Shown here piece by piece: positions 8,958-18,461 of a stretch of 64,000 bases of DNA (position 1 is its first letter; every line of letters starts with the position of its first letter). The translations under genes were made by a program, and so were the position numbers. Source of the stretch: an uncultured Shewanella sp. (GTDB taxonomy: Bacteria > Pseudomonadota > Gammaproteobacteria > Enterobacterales > Shewanellaceae). The stretch spans positions 19,974 through 83,973 of the forward strand of contig NZ_CANLKR010000026.1 in the NCBI RefSeq assembly GCF_947491715.1. Direction: 5' to 3'. The notes beneath the pieces were generated by a model that saw only the letters and a list, made by a program, of their open reading frames with translations, was not told the origin of the DNA and searched no databases.

Positions 8958-10340
8958 ATGAACAACAAAAAATCACTTACACTATTAACTCCTGCACTAC
9001 TTTCTTCATTAGTCTTTAGCCAGTTTGCGCAAAGCCACGGCTGGGTAGAATTCCCCAGTAGTCGGCAAAATACTTGCTATAATGATGGCGGATTTTGGAA
9101 TAATTCTATTCCAAATAAAGCTTGCCAATTAGCACATGAATTATCCGGCCCTTACCCTTTTGTACAACGTAATGAAGTGGCTGCTAATGTCATTGATTAT
9201 AATAAGGACAATCAAGAAAAAGATCTGAATGCAGTAAAAGCGGTGATCAAAGATGGTTCGCTTTGTGCTGCTGGAGACAATGATAAAGCAGGGCTTGATA
9301 TACCTTCTCAAAATTGGCAAAGAACACGCGTTTCCTTAAATGGTAATAATGAATTTGAATTGGTATTTACCGCAACTGCACCTCATAACCCTTCTTATTG
9401 GCAGTTTTATTTAACCAATGAAAATTACGACTCATCAAAACCATTAACCTGGGGTGATTTAACGTTAATTGATACTGCTGGTAATATCTCAGTTAATGGT
9501 GACAAGCAATATAAGATTAATGTGGCTGTCCCTCAAGGTCGAACTGGAGATGCTATCTTGTATACTCGTTGGCAGCGTGATGATGCTGCGGGTGAAGGAT
9601 TTTATAACTGCAGTGATATTACGTTCAGCGACCATGATGATCCAACCGATCCAGAAGAACCGACCGATCCAAGCGATCCAAATGAAAATCAGCTTGTTTC
9701 TCTTGGATATTTTCTCAGTACTGATTTTACTGGTGTAGAAGTGGATGATACTGTTCGTTTTCGCACATTTAATAAAAAAGGAGATGAAACAACTGACGTT
9801 CAACTTGTGATTAATGATGCCAATTTATCAACTTGGCCAGCAGTACTTGCTGGTCAATTTAATGACAATAAAGCAGGAAAATGGTACATCGGTATTTGGA
9901 GTGAAGACATGCAGCACTACATGTTCGATACACAAAATATACATGCTAACAAGGTATTTGCTCAGTCAGTAAACCCCAGTTATCAACTTTCATTGATAAA
10001 AAATAAAGACACTGATGAAAGGTTGTGGGATCAGCAAACTGTTTACATTCAAGGAAATAAAGTGAGCTATCAAGGCTGTACTTGGGAAGCACAGTGGTGG
10101 ACAAAAGGCGAAGAACCTGGTGACAATGAAAGTGGTGTATGGCGTACATCTGGTGGAAATTGTGCTGAAGGTGAAGAAGGATCAACTGATTATTCTCATA
10201 GTACAATATACCATCAAGGTGACACTGTGACATACCAAAATTGTGCTTGGCAAGCCCAGTGGTGGACACAAGGTGAAGTGCCGGGCACAACGGGTGAATG
10301 GGGAGTGTGGCGTACAAAAGATGAAAATTGCGCTAATTAA
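8958..10340 (+). CDS. AA10 lytic polysaccharide monooxygenase, GbpA-like, with two CBM5/12
   Basis: A 460-residue copper monooxygenase that cleaves crystalline chitin oxidatively. Signal cleavage after AQS exposes His27 (HGWVEFP), the N-terminal half of the copper histidine brace; His143 in ATAPHNPSYW is the second ligand. The AA10 domain (~27-222) is followed by an Asp/Pro linker (DDPTDPEEPTDPSDP). A second domain (~245-345) resembles the middle domain of GbpA-type GlcNAc-binding proteins, and two CBM5/12 modules follow (~360-405, ~415-458). In Vibrio, GbpA also mediates attachment to chitin. It lies directly downstream of the GH18 chitinase and a hairpin ends the unit. Confidence 0.95.
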   Translation: MNNKKSLTLLTPALLSSLVFSQFAQSHGWVEFPSSRQNTCYNDGGFWNNSIPNKACQLAHELSGPYPFVQRNEVAANVIDYNKDNQEKDLNAVKAVIKDGSLCAAGDNDKAGLDIPSQNWQRTRVSLNGNNEFELVFTATAPHNPSYWQFYLTNENYDSSKPLTWGDLTLIDTAGNISVNGDKQYKINVAVPQGRTGDAILYTRWQRDDAAGEGFYNCSDITFSDHDDPTDPEEPTDPSDPNENQLVSLGYFLSTDFTGVEVDDTVRFRTFNKKGDETTDVQLVINDANLSTWPAVLAGQFNDNKAGKWYIGIWSEDMQHYMFDTQNIHANKVFAQSVNPSYQLSLIKNKDTDERLWDQQTVYIQGNKVSYQGCTWEAQWWTKGEEPGDNESGVWRTSGGNCAEGEEGSTDYSHSTIYHQGDTVTYQNCAWQAQWWTQGEVPGTTGEWGVWRTKDENCAN

Positions 10341-10353
10341 TTAAACTGTAATC

Positions 10354-10398
10354 AAAAGATGGCTAAAATAATGCCTTTACTATTTTTAGTCATCTTTT
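10354..10398 (+). terminator. Terminator-like hairpin after the LPMO gene
   Basis: The segments aaaagatggctaaaa and tttttagtcatctttt form a stem with one bulge, 14 bp after the LPMO stop codon, ending in a T-rich arm. Confidence 0.6.
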
Positions 10399-10484
10399 GC
10401 TATAAAATCCAATATCATCATTGCTTTACATTTCACTTTTAAATAAAATGGTTATACCATAAATAACAAATTACTGAATATTGA

Positions 10485-10958
10485 ATGTCAGAATACCAAT
10501 GGCGATACCATGGGGAAGCACCAAAAGCAGGTCGAAGGCTCGTTTTACTTAAACCTGATGAGTTACATCTTGCCTTACCCTTAATTTATCGCCGCATAAA
10601 AGCTAAAAATATATCGCTTCAACCGACCTGGTTTAATCAAGAAATCAATAACCAAGAACAAGCTTATTTTGCACTTGAACCTTTACTCACTGAACTAGTG
10701 CAACAACGAAAAATGAATGAAGATATTGTTCCGCTGCTAAAAAAGGTGAATGTGTCACTGAATGCTTATTTTAGTGATCTAGGTTGGCGCATGATCCGAA
10801 AAGAGCTGTCACAAATAAAAAAACGCCAAAAAAAATCACATCTAGAAGTCAGTAACGATATCATCTTCAAACTTAAACATTATATGCAAAAACAACAATT
10901 TGATAGTGTAGATCAAGCTATTGATAACTTATTATCTGAACATGATGCTATAAAATAA
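10485..10958 (+). CDS. Unknown 157-residue cytoplasmic protein, possible ribbon-helix-helix
   Basis: I do not recognise this protein. It has no signal peptide or membrane segment and is basic. Its C-terminal 45 residues (SHLEVSNDIIFKLKHYM then DSVDQAIDNLLSE) have the strand-helix-helix look of a ribbon-helix-helix DNA-binding fold, preceded by a very basic stretch KKRQKKS. The arrangement faintly recalls MatP, where a helical N-terminal domain precedes such a fold, but there is no convincing match in the first half. A hairpin follows the gene. It is the only likely DNA-binding protein between the two recombinases, so it could be a local regulator; this is speculation. Confidence 0.45.
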   Translation: MSEYQWRYHGEAPKAGRRLVLLKPDELHLALPLIYRRIKAKNISLQPTWFNQEINNQEQAYFALEPLLTELVQQRKMNEDIVPLLKKVNVSLNAYFSDLGWRMIRKELSQIKKRQKKSHLEVSNDIIFKLKHYMQKQQFDSVDQAIDNLLSEHDAIK

Positions 10959-11443
10959 TGATACAACCACCTTTTATTTTTTACGTTGCGATACAAAAAT
11001 AAACTCTCTTTGTATCGCTTGTCGACGTAAAAAGAATGCCCCTTATTTCCCCCTTGTTCATATTGCATTAAATCGATCACAACATTTGAAGCAATAGCAT
11101 GAACTCACTTCCTATGGGCGGCCATTCCACTTTCCCAAGTGTTAATATACTCTGGCGTATCCGATTATTAACTTCCACATTCTCATCAATATAAGCATCA
11201 AGGATAAGGATCCTTATAACTGATCCCGTCATTCCTATATTGTATGGGATTAGACAATTGATAAGGGGGGATTTTAATTTTCATAGTTATTTAATTTATT
11301 TAGTATAAAAGTCGCATTGTTTATATGAGTGCTAACTGATATACCAGTATGGCTTATTTGTTTTTATTAATAAAAGCGGATTATAAAAACGCTTAAATAT
11401 AGCTTAACTTCATAAATTCAATAAGATATTGTAAAGGAATAAC
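10959..11443. other. Intergenic region with hairpin and small palindrome
   Basis: No gene is seen. A hairpin with exact arms gcgatacaaa (10988-10997) and tttgtatcgc (11009-11018), extended by an outer ttacgt / acgtaa pair, follows the upstream gene and may be its terminator. A 12-bp palindrome taaggatcctta lies near 11205. The remainder should hold the promoter of the gene at 11444. Confidence 0.45.
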
Positions 11444-12622
11444 ATGAAACTGATACCAAGTTTAACCTTAACTTTAGCGTCAATAGGTTTATTTTCTACA
11501 TCATTACAAGTTGTTGCAAATGAATCTAAAGCTAAAGTTTCCTCCCTATATCAAAAAGAAGTATTATCAACATCCATAGCCCATGAAAAAAGAGTTATTT
11601 CAAAGGAACTTGCTCTTAATTATAAACACTACCGCCGTCATTTAAAATCTCAAGTTAATCAGTATCAACTCAGTGTCAACCTTGAAAATTTTCATTATTT
11701 AGATAAAAAAACAGCTGAGACGATTCAACACCTCAATCAAAATATTAGACAGTTAAAAGGGATCACAAAGTATAACAGCAACATTATCGATTTACGGTTA
11801 GCAGATACAAAAATGTTAGGCCAATGGCAAGCAGGTCAATCGCCATTATTTGCTTATGCTCCAGAAGGCAATGACACACACTGGACTTATATTGAAGCCT
11901 TTGATGAAGCAGGTAATATCCATTTACTCGATGCCCATGTCGTGCCAGATAGGCCTGTGTTCATTATTGAACTGAATAATGAACAAACATTGAAAGAAGG
12001 CATAGAAACGATGCGATCCCTGTTTAATGCCGCTAAAGTCAGTAACAGCATAACGACAATGAATAGTGATTTTTCTACAACAGCAGATGAGCCATTATCG
12101 ACGACCGCTATTAAAAATATTAAACTTAAAAATGTTGAAGAATCATGGATATTGGGTGATGCAGAAGTCTATGCTATTGTATCTGGAATAAGCCCTGAAA
12201 ATACCGATATTGCCCCTCAACTCGATATTTTAGAATTTCCCTATTTAGATGAAGCCGACACGAGTTACTCTCCGAATCAAATTATTGTGCAATGGGAAAA
12301 TTATCGTTGGCAAGCTGTCGATATTCTTCTTATGGAAAACGATGACAATACAAACTATAAAGATCTTGCTGGGACTATCTTAGAAGCTGCAGAAGCCGTA
12401 TTAAGACTCATTCCAGATCCAACAGTTCAAGGTTATGCCATTATACCGCAGTTAACGAATGCGATTATTCAAGCGATGCCGGATTCATGGTGGACAAATG
12501 ATGATGATTACCTAGATGTATTTTACACCATCTTTGAAAATCAAACCTATACAAATCATAAAGGTGCGAGTAACAATGCCACCGTTGATTTAGAGCCATT
12601 GATTATTCAACCAAGAAACTAA
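11444..12622 (+). CDS. Secreted protein of unknown function, DUF3103-like
   Basis: A 392-residue exported protein with a signal peptide (about 1-25, ending VVA-NES). An aaagga site precedes the ATG well. The first ~110 residues are helical and charged. The C-terminal half contains ILGDAEVYAIVSGIS and a terminal block around SWWTNDDDYLDVFYTI and YTNHKGASNNATVDLEP, a pattern I associate with DUF3103, a family of uncharacterised proteobacterial exported proteins. The family name is from memory and not certain. No catalytic motif is visible. It ends at a strong bidirectional hairpin shared with the convergent phosphotransferase gene. Confidence 0.6.
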   Translation: MKLIPSLTLTLASIGLFSTSLQVVANESKAKVSSLYQKEVLSTSIAHEKRVISKELALNYKHYRRHLKSQVNQYQLSVNLENFHYLDKKTAETIQHLNQNIRQLKGITKYNSNIIDLRLADTKMLGQWQAGQSPLFAYAPEGNDTHWTYIEAFDEAGNIHLLDAHVVPDRPVFIIELNNEQTLKEGIETMRSLFNAAKVSNSITTMNSDFSTTADEPLSTTAIKNIKLKNVEESWILGDAEVYAIVSGISPENTDIAPQLDILEFPYLDEADTSYSPNQIIVQWENYRWQAVDILLMENDDNTNYKDLAGTILEAAEAVLRLIPDPTVQGYAIIPQLTNAIIQAMPDSWWTNDDDYLDVFYTIFENQTYTNHKGASNNATVDLEPLIIQPRN

Positions 12623-12636
12623 TTAATGTAAACAGG

Positions 12637-12678
12637 AATATAAATGACTCATTAAATAAGTAATGAGTCATTTATATT
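12637..12678. terminator. Bidirectional terminator hairpin, 18-bp arms
   Basis: Arms 12637-12654 and 12661-12678 are exact reverse complements around a six-base loop (aataag). The stem lies 14 bp past the plus-strand stop and before the convergent minus-strand gene, and its AT-rich base serves as a T-run on either strand. Confidence 0.85.
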
Positions 12679-12762
12679 ATTAAAGTTCGTCATCAAACTT
12701 TAAAGAGCTTTCAGCATTAATTTTGCTGCTTTTAATTAATGAGGAAATAACGCAAATTAGGG

Positions 12763-13809
12763 TTATTCGTCCTCAAATAGCGAAGAATAATGCGATAAAA
12801 GGGACAAGGCATTCTGGGTGATCTTTTTACTAAAACCATTGTTTTTAGGGTGGTTAATGGACCATCCCAATAAAAACCGTTGAAAATCGGCCCAAGCGAT
12901 AACAAACAAATGACGCCATTCGCGCTCAAGCTGCTCAATATCAAGTTGTGGGTGAGCGTCACAGACCGCTTTTTTTAGCTCAATAAAATAATGCTTGAGT
13001 AATGCTTGTGTGTGCTGATCACATTCATCTTCTGTCAGGCAACTTCCTAAGAAATACGCCACATCTTTCATTCCACAACCTGCACCGATATACTGGAAAT
13101 CAACCGCTGCAACTTGATTATTATTTGCAAAACAAAAATTGGCAATTTTAGCATCACCATGGACCAAGGTTTGAAATCGACAAGCATTCAACAGGCGATC
13201 AATTTTGCTCGCCGCTTGTTTCAGGAGCGAGGAGGGCATGTTTTCAAATTCCTCCAATCTTGTCGCTAAATGCCAATAGGTGCCCGTTTGCCAAAGTGCT
13301 TTCATCCAATCATCTTCAGGGTTTTCCTGTAAAAATTGTCCATGAAAGTGGGCGAGCCAGGTTAAACAGGCTTTTGCCTGTTCAAGGCTGGCGTGTTGAT
13401 GACGCAATGAAAAGCCCTGCTCATCTAAATCACTCAATAAAATGATTTTTTTCTGTTCACCTCCTGCTTCCAAGTTATCAGTGAAAACACCATAACATCT
13501 TGGTATTGTTGTCTTATTTGTGCATAAATGTGCCCAATCAGTATACCAATGTGCTTCAACATCATAAGACATGAGCTTACGTTGAAAAGAAGCCTGCGTA
13601 TTCCACCCTCTAGGGTGATTGCTTTTTAATGGAGGATGAATGTGTTTAATAATAACAGAACGAGGCTGTTGAGCTTGTTGAACAATAGAGGAATAGGCTA
13701 AATGATAACGACTAATTTCACCATAACCACTCCATAAAGGCTGTATAACAGCCACTTTATCCACGTTTGTGGCATTGAACTGTTTTAATAAAATAGACTC
13801 AATATTCAT
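12763..13809 (-). CDS. APH/choline-kinase-like phosphotransferase
   Basis: A protein of about 348 residues from the ATG at 13809; an in-frame TTG at 13839 would add ten residues and seems less likely. It has the bacterial kinase-like fold of the aminoglycoside / ecdysteroid-kinase-like group. The catalytic loop is LVHGDAKIANFCF (HGDxxxxN) and the metal-binding DFQ follows in AAVDFQYIGAG, with the nucleotide-binding lobe earlier (residues ~20-110). Members phosphorylate small hydroxylated molecules; the substrate here cannot be read. No signal peptide is present. It converges with the DUF3103-like gene. Confidence 0.8.
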   Translation of the reverse strand: MNIESILLKQFNATNVDKVAVIQPLWSGYGEISRYHLAYSSIVQQAQQPRSVIIKHIHPPLKSNHPRGWNTQASFQRKLMSYDVEAHWYTDWAHLCTNKTTIPRCYGVFTDNLEAGGEQKKIILLSDLDEQGFSLRHQHASLEQAKACLTWLAHFHGQFLQENPEDDWMKALWQTGTYWHLATRLEEFENMPSSLLKQAASKIDRLLNACRFQTLVHGDAKIANFCFANNNQVAAVDFQYIGAGCGMKDVAYFLGSCLTEDECDQHTQALLKHYFIELKKAVCDAHPQLDIEQLEREWRHLFVIAWADFQRFLLGWSINHPKNNGFSKKITQNALSLLSHYSSLFEDE

Positions 13810-13881
13810 GTGTCGCTTATTGCTGAGATCGAGGAACAAGTTAAATGAAAACAGGCATAATAACAGAAGTCAACAAAAGAG

Positions 13882-13905
13882 AAAGGCTCAAAAGAGCCTT
13901 TTTTT
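13882..13905 (-). terminator. Terminator hairpin
   Basis: Arms aaaggctc (13882-13889) and gagccttt (13894-13901) enclose aaaa. On the plus strand it runs into seven Ts. It lies between two minus-strand genes, just past the end of the 139-residue secreted protein, and probably works for that gene. Confidence 0.7.
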
Positions 13906-13943
13906 AAACTGGTTTTATGCACTTATTTTTAAAGTATCATCCT

Positions 13944-14363
13944 TTAAGGTTTAAAGCTCACAAACCCAAAACGTGATGTCGCTTTATTCCCATTATTATC
14001 ATAACATTCAACTAACAGCTTTCCTGAAACACTGTTAGATTTGCAATAGCGCTGATCACCGGCTGGTGTGATGACTGTTGCATAACTTAAATAATAATAA
14101 TTTTCTCCAGTGATACTGATCTCATAGCGTGTATAAGTTGCATTATAACTGGATGACCAATTCGCACTGCCTGCGTATTTAGCCCCACTAGAAAGCACGG
14201 TGCCATAAGCAACAGGACCCACACTTGATATACCATATTGTTCATGATCTTGAGCAGCTTTAGTCAATTGCTGGCTATCTGTTATTGCATCAAGTTCATT
14301 AGCATGAACAGTTGAACATAATAACAAAGGCAATAATAAGACGCTTGATTTTAAGTATTGCAT
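13944..14363 (-). CDS. Small secreted protein of unknown function
   Basis: A 139-residue protein starting at the ATG at 14363, chosen because aaggagag lies just upstream; a longer frame to 14411 has no ribosome site. A signal peptide (about 1-21, ending VHA-NEL) is clear. The mature part is beta-rich with many Tyr and Ser residues and two cysteines (RYCKSNS and LVECYD) that could form a disulfide. I do not recognise a family. It shares orientation and small secreted character with the next gene upstream. Confidence 0.6.
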   Translation of the reverse strand: MQYLKSSVLLLPLLLCSTVHANELDAITDSQQLTKAAQDHEQYGISSVGPVAYGTVLSSGAKYAGSANWSSSYNATYTRYEISITGENYYYLSYATVITPAGDQRYCKSNSVSGKLLVECYDNNGNKATSRFGFVSFKP

Positions 14364-14502
14364 AACATCTCTCCTTGATAATGGTTTAAAAATAAAACAT
14401 GCAAATAACATAAACCATCATTAGCATAGAAGATAGACAACAAGTTTCAAGTTAAAAAATATTGACCAAATAGAGAAAAAATAAACTTAATGGAGTACAA
14501 CA

Positions 14503-14531
14503 TTCCCATGCAGAGAAAGCCTGCATGGGAA
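14503..14531. terminator. Hairpin downstream of the 261-residue secreted protein
   Basis: Exact 11-bp arms ttcccatgcag (14503-14513) and ctgcatgggaa (14521-14531) around agaaagc. There is no good T-run on the minus strand, so termination strength is doubtful. Confidence 0.5.
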
Positions 14532-14583
14532 AATCGTTTTTCAAATAATAACTCGACCAACAAGCTTTAATTGCTCGATAAGA

Positions 14584-15369
14584 TTAATCCCAACGATTAA
14601 AAATCATATGAACACTATGATCCGCGCCTGTCACAAAAACAAAGTAACCCGCATTGGTATTAGGTAAAGAACAATATTGTGTTCCAGAGGTTAATTTTGA
14701 ACATTGCATGTTCGATGCTGGCTCTTCTGTTGTTCGGTAGTAACAATAATCATTACGATTGGCGATTTCTCTCACGGTATCGCGAGTCGTTCTGGCTAAA
14801 ACATAACGAAAATCACCAAAATAACGGTAACTACTGGCATCCACTAAATAAGATTGCGAGTCCATTCCACCTTGCAAGAGCCCATCATAGCAATAGCCAG
14901 GATTTGGCACGTACAAGGGCTCGGCATCATTACTATTGTGAATGGCTGGCCAAGTCTCATTACCATGTTTGCTCAGCACAATATTGCTGGCATCCACAAA
15001 ATCTTTAACGATAACAAAATCACCCGTATCACTTTCAAGGGTACAAATGCTTGTGCCACCAATTTGAGCTTCACATTGGATGTCATCCATACTCGCTTGC
15101 GCATATTGCTGACACATTGAGTCTTCAGCGGCAAATTGCTGCGTTAATTCAGTCAATGCCGCTAATGCGTATTCCTTAGGATCTGTGTATTCATAATAGA
15201 AATCAGAGTACACATTAAAGACTTGGCTATTGCGAGTATTACTCTGTGTTAATTCAGTATCACATTGGCTAAATACAGGCACTTTGATAGTATCCGCTGA
15301 CGCATTTGCTTGAAAAAACACGCCAGCGACTACAGGCAAAAATGCACTTCGAATCAATACGTTTAACAT
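14584..15369 (-). CDS. Secreted cysteine-containing protein with two repeated halves
   Basis: A 261-residue exported protein with a signal peptide (about 1-25, ending ASA-DTI). I do not recognise a family. The two halves are related. Each has a helical run, a cysteine, then the pattern C-x6-GT-x2-C-x2(L)-x4-G-x-F-V-x-V ending in an MI/IV strand: IQCEAQIGGTSICTLESDTG in the first half and MQCSKLTSGTQYCSLPNTNAG in the second. Eight or so cysteines suggest disulfide-stabilised repeats. aggaggg-type sequence precedes the ATG. It may be a binding or inhibitor protein; that is only a guess. Confidence 0.6.
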   Translation of the reverse strand: MLNVLIRSAFLPVVAGVFFQANASADTIKVPVFSQCDTELTQSNTRNSQVFNVYSDFYYEYTDPKEYALAALTELTQQFAAEDSMCQQYAQASMDDIQCEAQIGGTSICTLESDTGDFVIVKDFVDASNIVLSKHGNETWPAIHNSNDAEPLYVPNPGYCYDGLLQGGMDSQSYLVDASSYRYFGDFRYVLARTTRDTVREIANRNDYCYYRTTEEPASNMQCSKLTSGTQYCSLPNTNAGYFVFVTGADHSVHMIFNRWD

Positions 15370-15929
15370 AAATCCTCCCTTGATCTATTTAAAGCAGGTT
15401 AACCTCTTCCAGCCATTAATGGACTGTAACCTTAGAGGGAAACGCTAGTTTTTACATAAAATCACAATTGAATAATAAAACTTAACAAAAGTAATTAGGC
15501 GGCACAGTAAAAAGGGTTTTAAAGTTAAAGTCAAAGTTAATCGATATAAAATCAATTTTCTGCTTATTTTGTCACAAAAATGGTGGTTTTTTACCGTTCT
15601 ATCCCATTAAGGTAGGGTTATATATAAATTTAAAAGCAACATGCAGTTGACTCCATTTAAAGGAAAATGAATTGTACCTCAGTCATTCTCTTCTTTTATG
15701 TATCAACATAAACACGATCAAACAAACACCTGTTAAATATATGTTTTTAATTTGTTGCAACACAGCTAAAGCTAATGTAGTCTTTTTTATCTGCTCAAAA
15801 AGAGCACAGCATGATTTAAGTAGAATAAAAAACAATCACTTTCCTGTGACTTAAGCCACTCTTTCATATTGGTGAGAAGAAGTGGCCAAGGGGCATAGGC
15901 ATAAAGCAGAAAGAAAGGATTTCATTTTT
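15370..15929. other. Divergent intergenic region
   Basis: This stretch separates the minus-strand secreted protein from the plus-strand M6 protease and should hold both promoters. A run of near-repeats (taaagttaaagtcaaagttaa) lies around 15520-15540. A 60-codon frame at 15672-15854 has no ribosome site and biased composition, so I do not call it. Confidence 0.4.
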
Positions 15930-18251
15930 ATGATCAAAAAGAACATTTTGTCTCTTGCTGTGGCATTAGCTATCATTCCAAGTGCTGCCATTTCAGCTCC
16001 TCATACTCTATCATCAACACCATTAGATATGGTCATTGCAGACGAACAACGTCTCATTGACATGCTAAAAAAATCGGGAAAAATTGCCCATAACGCTTCT
16101 ATTTCAGAAGCTGAAATCGCGCTTAAAACTTATTTGAATTCACGTCAACAACAAGAAAAACAGAAACGCCGTTTACGTCAAACTGAAGAAACAGATCTGT
16201 TTGACATGGAACCCAAAGTGAGGCAAAAACGTAAAAACCCCCATCGACACTCTAGCATGGATGGGAAGTTGAGCTCTGGGCGTCAATATCGCCCAGAAAA
16301 TATGGTCGAAGAGCGCTATGAGGGTGAAACACGTGAAGGCCGTGTGCTTGCCATTTTAATGGAGTTTCCTGATTTTCCGCATAACAGTATTCTGCCTGAA
16401 GACAGCAATATGTATTATGAAGATTACAATCAAGATCATTATCGCCAAATCTTATTTGGTGAAAATGGCTGGATTGCACCAAATGGTTTCCATGCCAATT
16501 CTTTTAATCAAATGTATCAATCACAATCAGGTGGCAGTTATTCCCTCACAGGTGATGTGGCTGGATGGTATATGGCCAGTCAACCCGCCGCCTATTATGG
16601 TAACAATATCGATGGTGATGCAGCGAGTTTAGTGCGGGAAGGACTGGCAGCTGTTGGCATGGATCCAAGTGTCGATTTAAGCCAGTTTGATATTGAAGAC
16701 AGGTATGATCTTGATGGTGATGGCGATCTCTGGGAGGCTGACGGTCTGGTTGATCATGTCATGGTATTTCACTCGAGTGTCGGTGAAGAAGCAGGTGGCG
16801 GGCAAATCGGGGAAGATGCCATTTGGGCACATCGCTCAAATTTAAGAAATGTGTTTGCCATCGAAGGCACAACGACTGATATTCCTTATTGGGGTGGCTT
16901 AATGGCCGCTTATGATTATACCATTGCACCTATAGATAGTGCTGTTGGTGTCATTAGTCATGAATATGCTCACGATTTAGGCTTACCTGATGAATACGAC
17001 ACGAACTACACAGGGAAGGGTGAGCCTGTTTCCTATTGGTCATTAATGTCTTCAGGAAGCTGGGCAGGGGAGATTGGTGGTACTCAGCCAAGCGGCTTCA
17101 GTGCCTACGCCAAAGAAATGCTGCAGCATAGTTTGGGGGGAAATTGGTTAAAAGGAGCCAAAATCGATATTAACGATATTCCCCAAAATGGCGTTATCGG
17201 CTTACTTGACCAAGCGGTCAGCAAAGGCACCAACTTCGATGCGATTCGTATCGATTTACCTCAAAAAGAAACTGTTATCACCACCCCTGTCAGTGGTGAG
17301 TATACTTACTTTAGTGGTGCCGATAATGATTTGAATAATGAAATGTGGACATCGGTTGATCTTAGTGATGCTACATCGGCCATTGTTAAATTTAAAACTT
17401 GGTATGATATTGAAATTGATTATGATTATGCTTATCTCGTGATTGAAACCAGTGAAGGAAAAACCTACATTGAAGGCAACTTGACGACTAATGACGATCC
17501 AAATGGTGCCAATAACGGCAATGGGATCACAGGTCAGTCAGAAGGCTGGGTTGATGCGGAGTTTGATTTAACGGCTTTCGCAGGCCAACAAATACAATTA
17601 GGACTATTGTATCAAACAGATGTCGCTGCCATTAATGCGGGAATGTATATAGATGATGTCATTGTCGAAACCAATAATGGCGTTATTTTACAAGCCAATG
17701 CAGATGACAGCGACAATGAAGCCTTCTCCTTCGCAGGCTTTAGTGCAGATACAGGGATTCAATTATCTGAGCACTATTATTTACTGGAGTGGCGTACACA
17801 TCAAGGCGTAGACAGTGGCTTAGGGCATCTTAATGTGCGCGGTGAAACCATGCGTTACGAAGAAGGTTTATTGGTTTGGTATGTTGATGGTCAATATCGT
17901 GATAACTGGGTCGGCATTCATCCTGGCGAAGGGTTCTTAGGCGTCGTTGATATGGATCAAACACCCTTATTTTGGAGTGATGGCGAAGTGGCTGATACAC
18001 GATATCAAATCCATGATGCCACATTAACGATTAGTCGCCATGAAAGGTTATTTCTTGATTTAGATGAGGTTCTGGGTAAAACAATGCGAGATAATCATAT
18101 TAGTGCAAAACGGAGCTTTAAAGATCACCGAGATTATGTTCATGCAGTGATCCCTGATGCAGGCCGAAATGTACCTCAATACGGATTAACCATTCGTTTA
18201 TTAAATCAAAGTGCAGATAAGAGTGTTGCCGCAGTTTATTTATCTCGCTAA
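15930..18251 (+). CDS. Secreted M6-family metalloprotease (immune inhibitor A / PrtV-like)
   Basis: A 773-residue zinc protease. The ATG at 15930 begins a good signal peptide (MIKKNILSLAVALAIIPSAAISA) and follows aaagga; an upstream frame adds 16 unlikely residues. A charged propeptide (~25-125) precedes the catalytic domain. The zinc motif is H344-E-Y-A-H348 in ISHEYAHDLGLPDEYD, the InhA/PrtV signature. An Asp-rich loop near 258-270 (DLDGDGD) probably binds calcium. The C-terminal part contains a MAM/jelly-roll-like segment with MYIDDV. Relatives degrade host antimicrobial and matrix proteins. PKD repeats present in V. cholerae PrtV are absent. Confidence 0.9.
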   Translation: MIKKNILSLAVALAIIPSAAISAPHTLSSTPLDMVIADEQRLIDMLKKSGKIAHNASISEAEIALKTYLNSRQQQEKQKRRLRQTEETDLFDMEPKVRQKRKNPHRHSSMDGKLSSGRQYRPENMVEERYEGETREGRVLAILMEFPDFPHNSILPEDSNMYYEDYNQDHYRQILFGENGWIAPNGFHANSFNQMYQSQSGGSYSLTGDVAGWYMASQPAAYYGNNIDGDAASLVREGLAAVGMDPSVDLSQFDIEDRYDLDGDGDLWEADGLVDHVMVFHSSVGEEAGGGQIGEDAIWAHRSNLRNVFAIEGTTTDIPYWGGLMAAYDYTIAPIDSAVGVISHEYAHDLGLPDEYDTNYTGKGEPVSYWSLMSSGSWAGEIGGTQPSGFSAYAKEMLQHSLGGNWLKGAKIDINDIPQNGVIGLLDQAVSKGTNFDAIRIDLPQKETVITTPVSGEYTYFSGADNDLNNEMWTSVDLSDATSAIVKFKTWYDIEIDYDYAYLVIETSEGKTYIEGNLTTNDDPNGANNGNGITGQSEGWVDAEFDLTAFAGQQIQLGLLYQTDVAAINAGMYIDDVIVETNNGVILQANADDSDNEAFSFAGFSADTGIQLSEHYYLLEWRTHQGVDSGLGHLNVRGETMRYEEGLLVWYVDGQYRDNWVGIHPGEGFLGVVDMDQTPLFWSDGEVADTRYQIHDATLTISRHERLFLDLDEVLGKTMRDNHISAKRSFKDHRDYVHAVIPDAGRNVPQYGLTIRLLNQSADKSVAAVYLSR

Positions 18252-18461
18252 TCATTAAGAGGTGACTTTGTAAGTCGAAGAACATGTTACAATCTAATAA
18301 GATGCTGAGTTTTTTGTAGCATGTTCTCATTTCTCCCTCTCATAAAAATACGTTTTAAAATGGTATTTTTATGCAGCTAAAGTTATTAAAAAATAAGAAT
18401 GTTAAACTGAAACTCCCTTTTAGAGGCGCTGACTGCTTACCCTTAACCCATTATCAGTGTA

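Noticed and set aside
9489..10317. Minus-strand frames of ~100-120 codons inside the LPMO gene
   Set aside because: Composition is that of a shadow frame and the plus-strand gene has clear domains throughout.
15672..15854. 60-codon frame before the M6 protease
   Set aside because: No ribosome site, biased hydrophobic and Cys composition, and it lies in a promoter region.
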